DNA of 64,000 nucleotides from Escallonia rubra (GCA_033065855.1 JAVXUO010002628.1:124001-188000); one strand, 5' to 3'; counted from the first letter of the stretch, positions 52,201 through 60,837 are shown. Translations and numbers: made by a program. Notes: generated by a model from the sequence alone, not told the origin.

Positions 52201-55200
52201 CTTGGCTAGCCATTGTCCTGTAATGGGGCCGTCGGTATCCTATATATTTCATGAAGTTTCCAAATCATCCATATTCTTCAACAACTTGGGATCAGCTGCA
52301 TGACTCTTGTTTCACCTTTTTCAGCTCTATGCCTCTGGCTTGGGCCATATTACTTCTTAAAACTGTGTTTCACCTTTGAGTTTCTTGTTTTCATCTTGTC
52401 TAATTTGACCTTGACAAGGCGTCACTATAACTCCCAATGATCTCAATTTCTATTTTCCAATACCATGCACACCGACATTAAGGTGTATCATTATGCACTC
52501 GAGATCCCTTGTAAAAAATGTAGACCTTCCTATCCAGCATCCTCTCCTGTAAGTGTTTCAACAGAGGTCCCATAAAAATGGCGTCTGGAGCCTCACATGG
52601 ACAGTGGGACAGAGGATCCTTTGTGAGTCTGGACAGTGGAACAGAGCATCCATCGTGAGTCTGGAGCACAGCCTAATTTTAATACATGTGTACAAGTTCC
52701 TTAGTGGAGTTTCAAGGCAACTCATGCTGTCAATATTATAACCTTTGTACAGCCATATGAACCTTGATTTAGTCATAATATATATCGCGAAGTTTGCTGA
52801 ACAATGGTGTGCCTTCGGTTTTGGCTTTCTAGAATTGTACCAGCTAATGGCGGAAAGAGGGGGTTATTAATGTCAAGAACAACCTTTGAATTTGGCTTGA
52901 GAACTTACTTACTGGGCTTTAAGTCCGGAGGATAAGGGGGTATTTAATATCCGAAAGAATCGCATATCATGTTCCAAATAAAAATTCATAACTGGAATGA
53001 ACTAAACCTTGCTGCAGCCTAGGACAATCATAAGCAATTTTACTAGCATTTTACTTACAACACAGATGACAGAAGCCCATCAAAAGAAAGAAACCAAGAT
53101 AACTTAATTTCAACAATGCGATGGATTCGTGCCTCATCTTGCTACTATTGTTACTTTGTGATCGTGGGAAAGGCTAAGAATATCCTTATGATCGTTCTTT
53201 CAACAACATTTCTTAGCACGGGAGGAAAAAAAACCACATTGTGTCTTAGTTAAAATTTCCTACTGAATGAACTAAACCTCGCTGCAACCTAGAACAAACA
53301 TCATCAGTTTGACTAAAAATTCGTCACTTACAATATAAATGAAGATAACTTACTTTGAGCAAACTAGCCCAACAGCTTCAGCAAACTTAATTTCTATGTT
53401 AATCAAGAAAAACAAATCAAGATGAATTAATCCAACAAACTAACAGAAAATGAAATCTCAACCAACTTAACCCTACGGTTTCAACAAACTTAATTTCGAC
53501 ATAAACCAAGACAACTTAATTTCAAAAACTAACAGAAAATGAAAACTTACCCGACGGTTTAGGGTCAAGAAATGAAGAAGACCCAAGTTTGGGATCTGAC
53601 ACGCCACTGGTGCATTTGACAAGTGAGAGATCTGACAATGGGGTTTCAGGGACAAACGATGAGGTGGACGTGGAGGCCAGCGGCGGCGGCTTGCGAGGGG
53701 TTGGGTCATCATCAATGACGAATATATCATCCTTTGTGCAAACAGCTGTCATTTTTCACATACGTCAGTGTTTAATTTCTAAAATAACATTTCTGAAATA
53801 CGGTACATTTTGATGATATATCATTAGGTGCATACTTACCAACTGGAACTAACATCATTGTGCTCATATAGATCAACTATGGGAGAGATCAAGGAGGTGG
53901 ATTTGGAGGAAGAGGAGAGAGATAGAGAGTATAGCCCTCAGTTACTTCAATTCCTATCTAAATGATGAGAGGTGCTTATAGGCCTAGCGCCATGTGAAGC
54001 CTAGTCAAGTCGCAAATAAGCCAATCAAGATAGGACACGTGTCCACTACTCTATCTGAAAAATGTCTAACTAGTACTGCTGCAGAAAGGAATATGCAGTA
54101 CTGACTACTGATGACTGACTTCGGGATACCCCAACATGACCCTTGGCCCACCAGACGACAACCTCTAAAGACCCACGGGGCAGTTTTTGTCCACTTGAAC
54201 CGCCTAATAGGAGCACACGCTCATATTGTGCGTATGCTTTAGCACAAGCACCATCCACATTTATCAGTATCCTACACATAGTATGGGAGTTTCCAAATCA
54301 TCCAGATTCTTCTACAACCTGGGGTCAACTACATGACTCTTGTTTTGGTCTTGTTTGAATTTGATTTTTAAACAGCAGCACTATCCTCCAAATGAATCTC
54401 GATTGCTGTTTTTCAATAACATATGCAGTAACATAAGTGTATCACTACGCAACTCTAAAGCTCTTATCAAACATGTGGGCCTTCCAACTGTAGGCTCTCT
54501 ACCTTTAGCATCCTCCCCCAACTTTGTTTCAAAAAACTCTCCTGAAAATGAGGTGTAGCTCATTCATGCCTCGTCTAGCTAATACATTCCTCACGTGTCA
54601 CAGGACCCTTCGAGAGTCTAGAGATGACCCTGATTTAAATACCTCTTTTCATTGATGGGTACAGGTTCCTTTATGAAGTTTTAATGCTGTCAGTGTTGCA
54701 GCTTTTGTGCAGCCATATTGACCGTCTCGCTCTAGCTTTAAGATAATGTGAACTTCAATAAGCAGTGGTGTGCCTTGCTTTTGGCTTTTCTAATAATTGT
54801 ATCGGCTACATGGGGAAAAACGGGTTTATTGATGCCAAAAGAAAAAAAAATCTGTATTTGCCTTCAAAACGTACTTCTTTAGCCACTTAACAAAACTTAC
54901 TGGCTTTGTCTAGAGGATTAGTAGCACAAAGTGAAATTAAATTGTCTTCGTACAAGCTAAAGGTTGATCAATTCCAAGCAACACATAGTTACTAAATACT
55001 TTTACTATTAGAATCTTCGTCCAGAGTAGTGGTCTACATGTTTACTTGTCAACACACCATATTCTGGTGTGGACACCATGAGATCCAAAGGATTACTTTC
55101 TTAATGATGTTATCCACATTAGCTGTGGATATAAAGCGAAAGAAAATTTTCAGAACCCGATTCTGAGACCTGACCATGCTTGTAACTTTGTTGGAGCATT

Positions 55201-58200
55201 GCAGGTTTCAGCTAGTTTACTAATTATTGAGGGATCTGGTGACTCTGACCTAAATGTGGCACGATACGATCAACCCAAATTGTACTGCATCTCCCTCTGA
55301 TAGGTCATCATCATCATCAGCCTTTCTCCCAAATTGGTTGGGGTTGGCTACACCAATCCTTTTCTTCAGTTCCTCCTATCAAAGCACATGCTCTCTGTTA
55401 AATTCTTAGCAATCAAGTTTTTCTCTCACTACTTCTCCCCGAGTTATCCTCGGTCTACCCCTACCTCTGCTTACCCCATCAACTTGGCGCAAATCACTTC
55501 TTCTTACGGGGACATCTACAGGCCTACGGGTGCATATGACAAAACCACCTCAAGCAATGTTCCCTCATCCTTTCCTAATCGCACCACCCTGACTTTGTTG
55601 AGGTATCCTCAATTTATATTCTATCCCTCCCAGTATGGTACCCTCGTCTTATATGGCTGGAGCTTCTGAGCCATACAACGTCATTGTTTTTGAGGTCCTA
55701 TAGAATTTCCCCTCAACTTGGGCAGGAATGTTCAAACAAAACAGCCCAGATACAGACCTCCACTTTAGCCAACCTGCTATGAGCAACATCCTCGTCGATC
55801 TCTCCCGCCTTGCGCATTGCTAGTCCAAGATATCAAAAGATACTTCCTTAGCCATTTGTTGATCATACATATTTACCTCCTCCGCTGGCCTCCTCCTAGT
55901 TTTACTAAAATTACACATTAAGTACTCCCCTTAGTCCCGCTTAACCTAAAGCTAACTTCAACTTTTGTCCTACTCTACAATCATCTAATCAAATTATATC
56001 ATCCGCACATAAACATGCACCTCAGTTTCTCATCCTAAAGACTCTTAGTGAGCTCATCCATAATAAAGGAAAAAAAACAGAGAGATGGGCTTAAAGCTGA
56101 CCCTTGGTGAAGACAATCGTAATTGGGAACTCACTAGTCATTACATCTGTTGTTCCCGCACTAGTTGTCGTTCCGTCAGATATATTCTTCATCACACGAA
56201 CAAAGTTGGTAGGCACTCCATTCTTCTAAGCCACCACATAACTTTTCTCGGTACCTTCCTCTGTGCCTTTTCCAAATCTATAAAGACTATGTGAAGATCC
56301 TTTCTCTTCGCTTTAAACCTGTCCATCAATGGCCTAATCAAGAAATTAGCTTCTGTAGTGGATTCACCATGCATGAAATCAAATTGATTCTCAGATATTA
56401 ATCTCCCTTCTTAGTCTATGTTCAATTACCTTCTTTTCTAAAGCTTCATAGTTTGACTCGTGATCTTAATCACTCTATAGTTGTTGCAGTCTCGGATGTC
56501 TCCTTTGTTCTTATATGCAGGTATCAAAGTGCTTTTCCTCCACTCGTCGGGCATTTCTTTAAATTTAAGATCTTGTTGAACAACTTAGTCAACCATTCTG
56601 TAGCCACGTCACACATGCTTCTCCAAACGTCAACAGGAATACTGTCTGGTCCAATATTCTTCCCTATTTTTCATCATTTTCATAGCTTTCTTCAATTCAA
56701 AATTAACCAATTCTGCGAACAAACCTCAACTAAAGAGCTTATCAAAGTAACCTTGGCATTCTGACCTCGTCTAATTTGAAACTTCGATTCTCATCCTTGA
56801 TACACTTTACATTCAAGTACGTGCTTCTCCTTACACTCTCCTTAACTAGCTTGTAAATTATTTTTATCACCCTCTTAATAACCAACCTTTGGTATCAACT
56901 TCAATAAGCCTTACCTTGCCTCTGTCACTGACTTCTTTGCTTCCTTTCTAGCCATCTAATACTTCTCAAAAGTCTCCCCATTCCTGCACCCATGAAATCA
57001 TTCACAACATTCCCTCTCTAACTTATTTGCTTTTGGACCTCCTCATTGCACCACGAAGTTTCTTTACCTATATAGCCTGATGCAAAACAGAGAATCAAAC
57101 ATAAAAAGAAAGACTTATGTCACCCTCCCGCTAGGGTTCTGCTGACTCGCAGGCCATCTGTCTCACCCTTGCTAGAGTTCTACCGATCCACCGACTGTTT
57201 GTTTCTTCCTCCGAAAATTGGCATGCTCGCAGGCTCAAGAAGTTGAATCTGTGATGCTTTCTTTGAAACACTGATCTTTGATGCTTTCTTCGAATACTCA
57301 AATCCAATGATGCAACTCAGAGAACCAATGAATTAAAAGATAGACTTGAGTCACTTTCCTGCAGGGACAAAGCCCACAAGCCATTCTTGTCACCATCGCA
57401 AGGGCTTCAACGATGCACAAACCGTTTGCATCTTCCTCACAATAAATTAACTTCCCTCAGGCTAAAGAAGATAGAGGACACACCTTTCCTCCAGATAACT
57501 CTCAAATCCCAATTGTTCATTAACTTTTAGATAATAGGGATTACAGCTTAATTTATAACGACATCTAACTTCATCAACAATAGATGTAATCTGCTAAAAT
57601 ACAAAAAAGAACCTAATACAAGGACTTACTACTTTAATAACCTAAATCCATAACTATTAATACATTAAAGTCACAATTTCCCACAACAAAAACACCATAC
57701 AACTACAGTGCAGTTCCAGTTCCAGTCGTGTTAACCACATGCAAGTGGTCCTCATCAGCTGAGGACCTCTCTAACAACTCTCTAAGCGCAAGTAGACATC
57801 TCAATCCACATTGTACTAAGCTCATCAACCGAATACCACGTTCCTTGATTAATGAACATGTCCTTAGAAGTGCTTAATCTTTCACCGTTCGAATTTGACC
57901 ACCTAATTATCGGAGGTCTCTCATCTTTAACCCTCCTATTCCAACTCTTAATACATATATCCAGCACCACCAACCCATCTCGTGAAACAAGATACACCCG
58001 GGAATGACCTTGCAATCCTTACATGACGCTCAGTCATCCCTCCCAGTGAAAAAGAGATCTATGTGGCTATAATGAGACTCACTACTGAAAATAATTGAAT
58101 GTCAGCTTATTTTTCTTGAAAAAAGGTGTATGCAATAATCAAATCAAAGGCCACTGCAAAATCTAGGACGTCTTCTCCTGGTTCATTGCTATCTTTAAAA

Positions 58201-59962
58201 CCAAGTCCTCCTTCTCCCTTCTAAAGCTGGCTATTCTAATGTGCCCATTCAAATCTCCACATATATAACTTCTCCTCATGGGGTATTCGCAGAGATCAAC
58301 CCCATTTATTTTCCATTAGCTAGCACCCTACCTGTTATTGCTAATGTCAACATCTTACAAATTTTTATCCGTTTAGACGTATCTCTTCGACACACCATCA
58401 CCATAGGAGTCAGCAAAAGCGAATCTTTCATTGGTTCAGCAATAAGACCTTCGGGGCAAAATGATTATTTCATGCATGTTGTCCAAACATAACAAAGCTA
58501 ACATTGTATCCAAATGTGCGTTAAGTTAGAAAACCTACTAAACCAGATGAATTGATGTTTAGACGGCCAAGGACCTTGATCACCGTTAACATGTGATTAA
58601 ATTTATGTTTCATCAGGGTACTGCAATTGGAGAAAGGCCAATCCTCGAACGATCGTCGTCAATTGACTAAACTTCACTTACAACATAAAAACAACAAAAT
58701 CCCATTAAAAAGTGCAAGCCCTCAACAAAAAATTGTACCAACTTTCGAGTAAGAATTTCCAATTGAGATGAACTAAACCTCATGGCAACCTAGAAAAACC
58801 ATCATCGAATTTATTAGAATTTCACTTACAACTCAAAAACATGAAAATCCATCAAAAGACATAAACCAAGATAAATCAATTCCATCGATGCGAATTGATT
58901 CATGGCTCATCTTGCTTCCTTGCTTACTAGTACACTTTCTAATACTGGAAAAAAGGACTAAAAACATTTGTATAATCATTCGTTCAACGACATTTATCAA
59001 CGGAGAACACGAAAGAATGAAAATCCGAAGTTAAAGCACGAAAGAAAAGATCATATCATGTCTTAATAGAATCTCCTACGAATCTCCTGCTGAATGAACT
59101 AAACCTCACTGCAACCACATCAATTTGACCAACACTTCACTTACAACTCCGAATTAGCAAAGACCCATCAAGAAACACAAACCGCGAGAACCTAATCTTC
59201 TTCGGTAAGCAGGAGGAAAAAATAATAATCTTCTGACCATAGATAAATGAAACTTAGAACAATCATTATCATTTTTGACTAAAAATTCACTTACAGGTGA
59301 AAATAATAAAAAAAACATTCAAGAAAAGCTAACCCAGATAACATGATTTAAGAAAGCCGATAGAGATTTGAACTTACTCGATGATTTAGGGTGAAGACAT
59401 GACGAAGGCCCAAGTTGGGAATCGGAGACACGGCTAATGGTGCATTCGACACTTGAAAGATCTGGAAATTGACTAAAATTTCAGTCACGCCTTTTTAACG
59501 AAAAACCCATCAACTAAAACAACCCCCGCCAACTTGATGACAGAAGCTAATAGAGAATGATAAATTAGGGCCACTTGGAAATTAATTAAAACTTCACATA
59601 CAACTCAAAAACAACAAAACATGTCCATCAAGAGAAACAACTTATTTTGAAAATTTACTCAAAAATTTAGGTTCAGGGAATGAAGAAGGCGCACGGCTGG
59701 TGGTGCATTTGACGATTGAGAGATCCGTCATTGGAGTTTCGGGCACGACCAATGGGGTGGCGGTGGAGGGGGTGGTTTTCTGAGGAGTTGGGTCATCGTC
59801 GATGAGGAAGACTGTGGTACTGATAGGGTTTGGATTGAGGTCTGTTGTTCTTGGTCTCTTGGATTGGGTTTCGGGTGGAGTTGAGATGGCATGTTTTGGG
59901 AAGTGGGTGTCGTCGGAATCGGAGTCGGAGAGCACTATGTCCACTGCAATTGGGTGAGACAT
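21300..59962 (-). CDS. EME1: Crossover junction endonuclease EME1, about 38.7-kb gene
   Basis: Exons in transcript order: 59659-59962, [59378-59461 optional], 53551-53745, 43839-43994, 43652-43719, 42673-42855, 42442-42595, 42220-42329, 40644-40819, 39611-39674, 39398-39516, 29897-29983, 22739-22853, 21300-21482. All are GT-AG with matching phases. The product is 572 residues without the 53551 exon, 637 with it, 665 with both extra exons; plant EME1 is about 550. Matches to plant EME1 include KWIKN-free N-terminal VPETPMTDLSIVKC, the basic coiled segment KRITKEERIQSMKEKKQQKE, CALKSIVVEIDTKV, IPYVLLVYEAEEFCNLV, HSRQCIDEAELAEHVVGLT, LVAIPKVQPRFAIAIWKKYP, and C-terminal RLGEVCSKRVYRILM. Family role: nuclear non-catalytic partner of MUS81 in cutting flaps, forks and Holliday-type junctions during repair and meiosis. 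Introns are hugely expanded by transposons, yet every exon is open. The start at 59962 is an ATG in good context (AAAAAATGTC). EME1A versus EME1B is not decided. Confidence 0.88.
22010..22645. repeat. Degenerate MITE-like repeat with duplicated 3' end
   Basis: Lies in the last EME1 intron. It opens with CCCGTTTGGTTAATC and closes with two related blocks of about 100 bases (22443-22540 and 22541-22645), each ending AACCAAACATCC/ATCAAACATCC followed by AAGGTAATC/AAAGTAATC. GTTTGGTT...AACCAAAC ends are common in plant MITEs. No clear target duplication was found, so the class is open. Confidence 0.4.
23332..23887 (-). repeat. 3' LTR of the gypsy element
   Basis: It starts TGTCACGGCACTAACGACTT and ends TTCGTGACA. 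It is the left LTR on the + strand but the 3' LTR in the element's own orientation, because the purine tract abuts it. Confidence 0.85.
26558..27113 (-). repeat. 5' LTR of the gypsy element
   Basis: Second copy of the same LTR, ending TTCCGTGACA and adjoining the primer site at 26543-26556. Confidence 0.85.
27114..28775. other. EME1 intron sequence, unremarkable
   Basis: AT-rich intron sequence between the gypsy element and the MULE-like element. I see no gene and no clear element ends. Confidence 0.6.
28776..29682. mobile_element. MULE-like non-autonomous element in EME1 intron
   Basis: Imperfect terminal inverted repeats of about 80 bases: the left arm has GGTTGCAAAAACACA and TGTCATTTGTTG, and the right arm carries the reverse complements of GGTTGCAAAAACACA and TTTCATTTGTTG. 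The flanks are A-rich (AAAAGAAAA versus AAAAAAAAA), so the target duplication is not certain. The centre (28950-29480) is GC-rich and contains a decayed tandem array of about 60-base units around CTGCCTCCAACGAC (29030-29250). No transposase is seen. Confidence 0.65.
30409..30455. repeat. Poly-C and AG microsatellite
   Basis: A C-rich run passes directly into AAAAAGAGAGAGAGAGAAG. Confidence 0.8.
30713..31050. repeat. MITE-like inverted repeat
   Basis: The ends GCTGGCAACTTAAGCTAAGT and, inverted, GCTGACAACTTAAGCTAAGT are followed by GTTGTCAGTGCGATC and GTTGCCAGAGCGATC. Related text occurs near 33790-33860 and 36920-36970, so it is a dispersed family. No clear target duplication was identified. 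Confidence 0.55.
31051..32020. other. EME1 intron sequence
   Basis: AT-rich, with a TATATG-rich start. No supported gene or element ends. Confidence 0.5.
32024..32900. mobile_element. Possible TIR element, GT/AC-rich
   Basis: The left GGATGGTCGTCCACATAAAG and the right part, read inverted as GGACGACCGTCCAAATGAAG, form degenerate inverted ends, as in some MULE-like elements. The left half is C-rich (32100-32460) and the right half G-rich (32540-32850). No target duplication was found, so the call is tentative. Confidence 0.4.
33000..35660. other. EME1 intron, simple-sequence rich
   Basis: No gene seen. Contains GGTGGC/CCACCA-rich low-complexity stretches (33940-34600) and a local duplication: GGAAAACATCAA and GTTTTGATGTTGG/GTCTTGATGTTGG blocks near 35215-35280 recur near 35350-35400. 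Confidence 0.5.
35661..36718. mobile_element. Non-autonomous hAT element
   Basis: It begins CTAGGTAGCACGGACATG and ends, read inverted, CTCTGAAGCACGGACACC. The flanks are GTGGTGAT (35653-35660) and GTTGTGAT (36719-36726), an 8-bp target duplication with one difference. The right subterminal region (36540-36680) is packed with GTGTCCGACAC/GTGTCGG motifs, and the left carries the same words. It holds an AT microsatellite at 35777-35798 and no transposase. Confidence 0.75.
37010..37212 (+). repeat. Microsatellite-linked tandem duplication, 105-bp offset
   Basis: TCTAGACATATATCTAG followed by a GGCTAATCC/GGCTGATCC and AAGAAGCCCCTATTTGTTTA block occurs at 37047-37105 and again at 37152-37212, separated by CA/TA repeats. 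A GT/AC repeat precedes the first copy. Confidence 0.8.
37308..37431 (+). repeat. 61-bp tandem repeat, two copies
   Basis: Two copies of a unit containing CTCTCTCTCTCTCAATTGCC, CACCACCACAGTCA and GACCGCCGCCATCACCAC, with an offset of 61 bases (CAATTGCC at 37323 and 37384). Confidence 0.8.
37640..37990. repeat. GGT/GGTTG-rich low-complexity stretch
   Basis: G- and T-rich text of GGTGGTGG and GTTGGTTG words. Open frames on both strands here are products of composition. Confidence 0.7.
38220..39006. mobile_element. Non-autonomous hAT element with GAA array
   Basis: The ends CTATGAAGCACGGGTGCG and CACCCGTGTCCATGCTTCCTAG-type (read inverted, CTAGGAAGCATGGACACGG) are flanked by a perfect 8-bp target duplication ATATGGGC (38212-38219 and 39007-39014). 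Subterminal zones repeat GGGTGCG on the left and CGTATCC/CACCCG on the right. The centre holds a GAA trinucleotide array. No transposase. Confidence 0.82.
38531..38625 (+). repeat. GAA trinucleotide repeat
   Basis: About 30 mostly GAA/AAG units with short A and G interruptions, inside the hAT element at 38220. Confidence 0.9.
39064..39083. repeat. GT dinucleotide repeat
   Basis: Ten GT units just outside the hAT element. Confidence 0.85.
39675..40643 (-). other. EME1 intron, no inner feature
   Basis: 969-base intron between the exon ending INK(R) and the exon starting EQGQYKNPSS. No transposon ends or gene are seen. Confidence 0.7.
40820..42219 (-). other. EME1 intron, no inner feature
   Basis: 1400-base intron between the exon ending DIPEQISQ and the exon starting HSSRGVEIPY. 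AT-rich, with nothing else recognised. Confidence 0.7.
43131..43455. mobile_element. Short hAT MITE in EME1 intron
   Basis: Perfect inverted ends CTATGTTACATGG/CCATGTAACATAG with an 8-bp target duplication CATTTAAG (43123-43130 and 43456-43463). Both subterminal zones carry GTGTCCGAGTCGGACACGTG-type and GTGTCCGACACGG words, like the larger elements at 35661 and 48535. It is 325 bp and non-coding. Confidence 0.88.
43995..45769 (-). other. EME1 intron, first part
   Basis: Intron sequence upstream (in gene sense) of the exon at 43839-43994. AT-rich, with no gene and no certain element boundary. Confidence 0.6.
46206..46445. mobile_element. Probable older LTR remnant, left side
   Basis: Starts TGTAGACACCCCGTTATT exactly where duplication unit 1 stops matching unit 2. 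With 51738-52150 it brackets the LTR-like unit at 46446, which suggests nesting in an older fossil Ty3/gypsy-like copy. No target duplication was found. Confidence 0.35.
47060..48180 (+). repeat. GT-rich zone with repeated hairpin motif
   Basis: About 1.1 kb dominated by TGTGTG-type words. A perfect hairpin CCCACTGCC-ATGA-GGCAGTGGG lies at 47432-47453, with a decayed counterpart CCCACCGCC-GTGA-GGCAGCGGG at 47807-47828 in a similar setting (A-run before, GGTGTG after), about 375 bases apart. A third faint echo (CTGCCATGAGTGG) lies near 48066. Confidence 0.6.
48535..49324. mobile_element. Non-autonomous hAT element nested in the LTR-like unit
   Basis: The ends CTAGGAAGCACCGACACC and, inverted, CTAGGTAGCACGGACACGG are flanked by a perfect 8-bp target duplication TTGATGTC (48527-48534 and 49325-49332). 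The left subterminal zone has many GTGTCCGACAC/CCGACACCTC words. It contains GT and AT microsatellites (49156-49224). No transposase. Confidence 0.9.
49156..49224. repeat. GT-AT compound microsatellite
   Basis: GT units followed by about 25 AT units, inside the hAT element at 48535. Confidence 0.9.
50186..51050. mobile_element. Non-autonomous hAT element nested in the LTR-like unit
   Basis: The ends TAGGGGCGGAACCAG and, inverted, TAGGGGCGGACCTATG are flanked by a perfect 8-bp target duplication GGTCTGTT (50178-50185 and 51051-51058). Its left part contains the ATTGACATCTATATACATG-type repeat also seen at 2780-4090. The right part is GC-rich. No transposase. Confidence 0.88.
51738..52150 (+). 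mobile_element. Fossil Ty3/gypsy-like 3' remnant
   Basis: Ends in a purine tract (AAGAAGGGGAGGT) followed by TGTGATATCCCACATT, the usual join of an internal region to a 3' LTR in plant gypsy elements. Only a remnant is visible. Confidence 0.35.
53551..53745 (-). CDS. EME1: Duplicate EME1 N-terminal exon (copy B)
   Basis: It reads VCTKDDIFVIDDDPTPRK, then SSFVPETPLSDLSLVKCT and SSFLDPKPSG, ending at a strong GTAAGTTTTC donor. A CAG acceptor precedes it, making a 195-base phase 1-1 exon that fits between copy A and the exon at 43994. An in-frame ATG at 53752 also allows it to be an alternative first exon, giving a 538-residue product. Copies A and B are clearly homologous. The open frame and good splice sites suggest it is used, but this is inferred. 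Confidence 0.7.
55303..58300 (-). mobile_element. RTE-type LINE relic in EME1 intron
   Basis: Read on the - strand it ends in a TGATGATGATGATGA-like tail (about 55303-55320), typical of RTE LINEs. Upstream, translated text matches RTE reverse transcriptase: MPDEWRKSTLIPAYKNKGDI (about 56490-56550) and KRKDLHIVFIDLEKA (about 56250-56310). Near 57870-58020, QGHSRVYLVSRDGLVVLDIC and KSWNRRVKD match the linker after the endonuclease, and 58100-58250 has a DLNGHI endonuclease stretch. Frames are broken throughout. About 700 bases (57070-57775) do not fit the LINE and look like an insertion. Confidence 0.75.
57070..57775. repeat. Unidentified insertion within the LINE
   Basis: Two diverged tandem blocks (around 57110-57250 and 57340-57480) share AAAGA(A/T)AGACTTATG/TTGAGTCAC, CGTTTG/CTGTTTG and CTTCCTC words. 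Not a recognised family. It separates the RT and endonuclease parts of the LINE. Confidence 0.4.
59378..59461 (-). CDS. EME1: Partial duplicate EME1 exon (copy A2), possible mini-exon
   Basis: Diverged copy of the last part of the N-terminal exon, reading LSSVECTISRVSDSQLGPSS and then CLHPKSS. It has a TTTCCAG acceptor and a GTAAGTTC donor, is 84 bases long (a multiple of three), is open and is phase 1 at both ends. It could be included without shifting frame. It lacks the IDDDPTP and VPETP part. Whether it is spliced in is unknown; it may be a decaying duplicate. Confidence 0.45.
59659..59962 (-). CDS. EME1: EME1 first coding exon (copy A)
   Basis: It starts MSHPIAVDIVLSDSDSDD and continues to VFLIDDDPTPQK, VPETPMTDLSIVKCT and SSFPEPKFL, ending in phase 1 at a GTAAAT donor. 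Two hydrophobic-acidic strings (IVLSDSDSDD and VFLIDDD) look like SUMO-interacting motifs. It aligns with the N terminus of plant EME1, which has a similar DSDPTPQK...VPETPLSD...VVKC order. Confidence 0.85.
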
Positions 59963-60837
59963 TTTTTGAGATGCAAGGAAGGAATTGTGCAAGTGTGTAG
60001 AGGGAGAGGTCTACTTGTCTTCGAATTTAGCGCGGGATTATAGATACAAAGAGAGGAGGGCCCAACCCCAACAAATTCCTAATATGTTTACCATTTTCGT
60101 TCTCTCAGTTTATTTTTTGTTTCCATTTTGTGTGTATTTGTTTTGTAGATGGGTGCAAACTCTCGTTTATTTATGTTTTTTTTTATGTTGTTTTTCCTCA
60201 CATCATCATGTTCCTTCAGCTTTTTCATCGCATGTTTTAAATCGTATTTTTTCAAAATGCTCCTACTTTTTGCATTGTGATTTACTTTAACACCCTTAAG
60301 TTCTCTTCACATTATTGATGTTTGACAAAAGAGGGCCCACCGGTAAGTTTTCCACCGGATCAAGCTTGACTTTGGAAATTTTCTAGACGTCCCATTTTCT
60401 TTTGTTAGCAAATCTGGACCATCCCAACCGACCACCATCAATACACCCCCAACCCACCCCCTTCCCCTTAATTGCTGGTTGTGGATGGTATTGTGATGGT
60501 CTTAGCGGTAGTTGTCGGTAAGGATGAGAGTTTTGCGATGAATCAATTTTGTAGGTGTGGTGGTCAGTGGTTAGATGTTGCTGTGATGTTTATGATGGCG
60601 GTTGTGGCCAAGGATGAAGTTGGTTATGAATCAATGATTTGGGTGTGATGGAGGTGGTGATTTTGCTGGATATTAGTAGGCAATAATGAGATAATTGGTC
60701 GTAGGTATAGCAGTAGTGGTGATTGTGACTGTGGATGAATGAACATCGATGGCAGTGATGGTCGTCAGTCGTGGTCCAATTGATTTGCTAGCGATTGTTT
60801 ATGTGTTAGAGGGCGCTTGATAATTGTGGGATCAAAT
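59963..60837. other. EME1 upstream region
   Basis: Contains the EME1 promoter and leader on the - strand just above 59962, then AT-rich text and a GTGGTGATG-rich stretch (60480-60760). No core promoter motif stands out and no other gene is seen. Confidence 0.5.

Larger units (their letters stand above)
45770..59480 (-). repeat. Tandem duplication of the EME1 5' region
   Basis: Unit 1 is 45770-46205 plus 52160-53752, interrupted by retroelements; unit 2 is 53830-54960 plus about 58680-59480, interrupted by a LINE. Shared blocks in the same order: AAATCAAGGAGGTG/AGATCAAGGAGGTG, GGCCTAGC(A/G)CCATGTGAAG, TTTCCAAATCATCCA, CAATGGTGTGCC/CAGTGGTGTGCC, GAACTAAACCT, then the EME1 N-terminal exon copy. 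A third partial copy reaches 59659. Divergence is substantial, so the duplication is old. Confidence 0.75.

Noticed and set aside
56085-56294. + strand frame of 69 codons
   Set aside because: It is the antisense of the LINE reverse transcriptase region.
59963-59992. Longer EME1 start upstream of 59962
   Set aside because: The extension has no ATG (it would begin with TTG), while 59962 is an ATG in good context.
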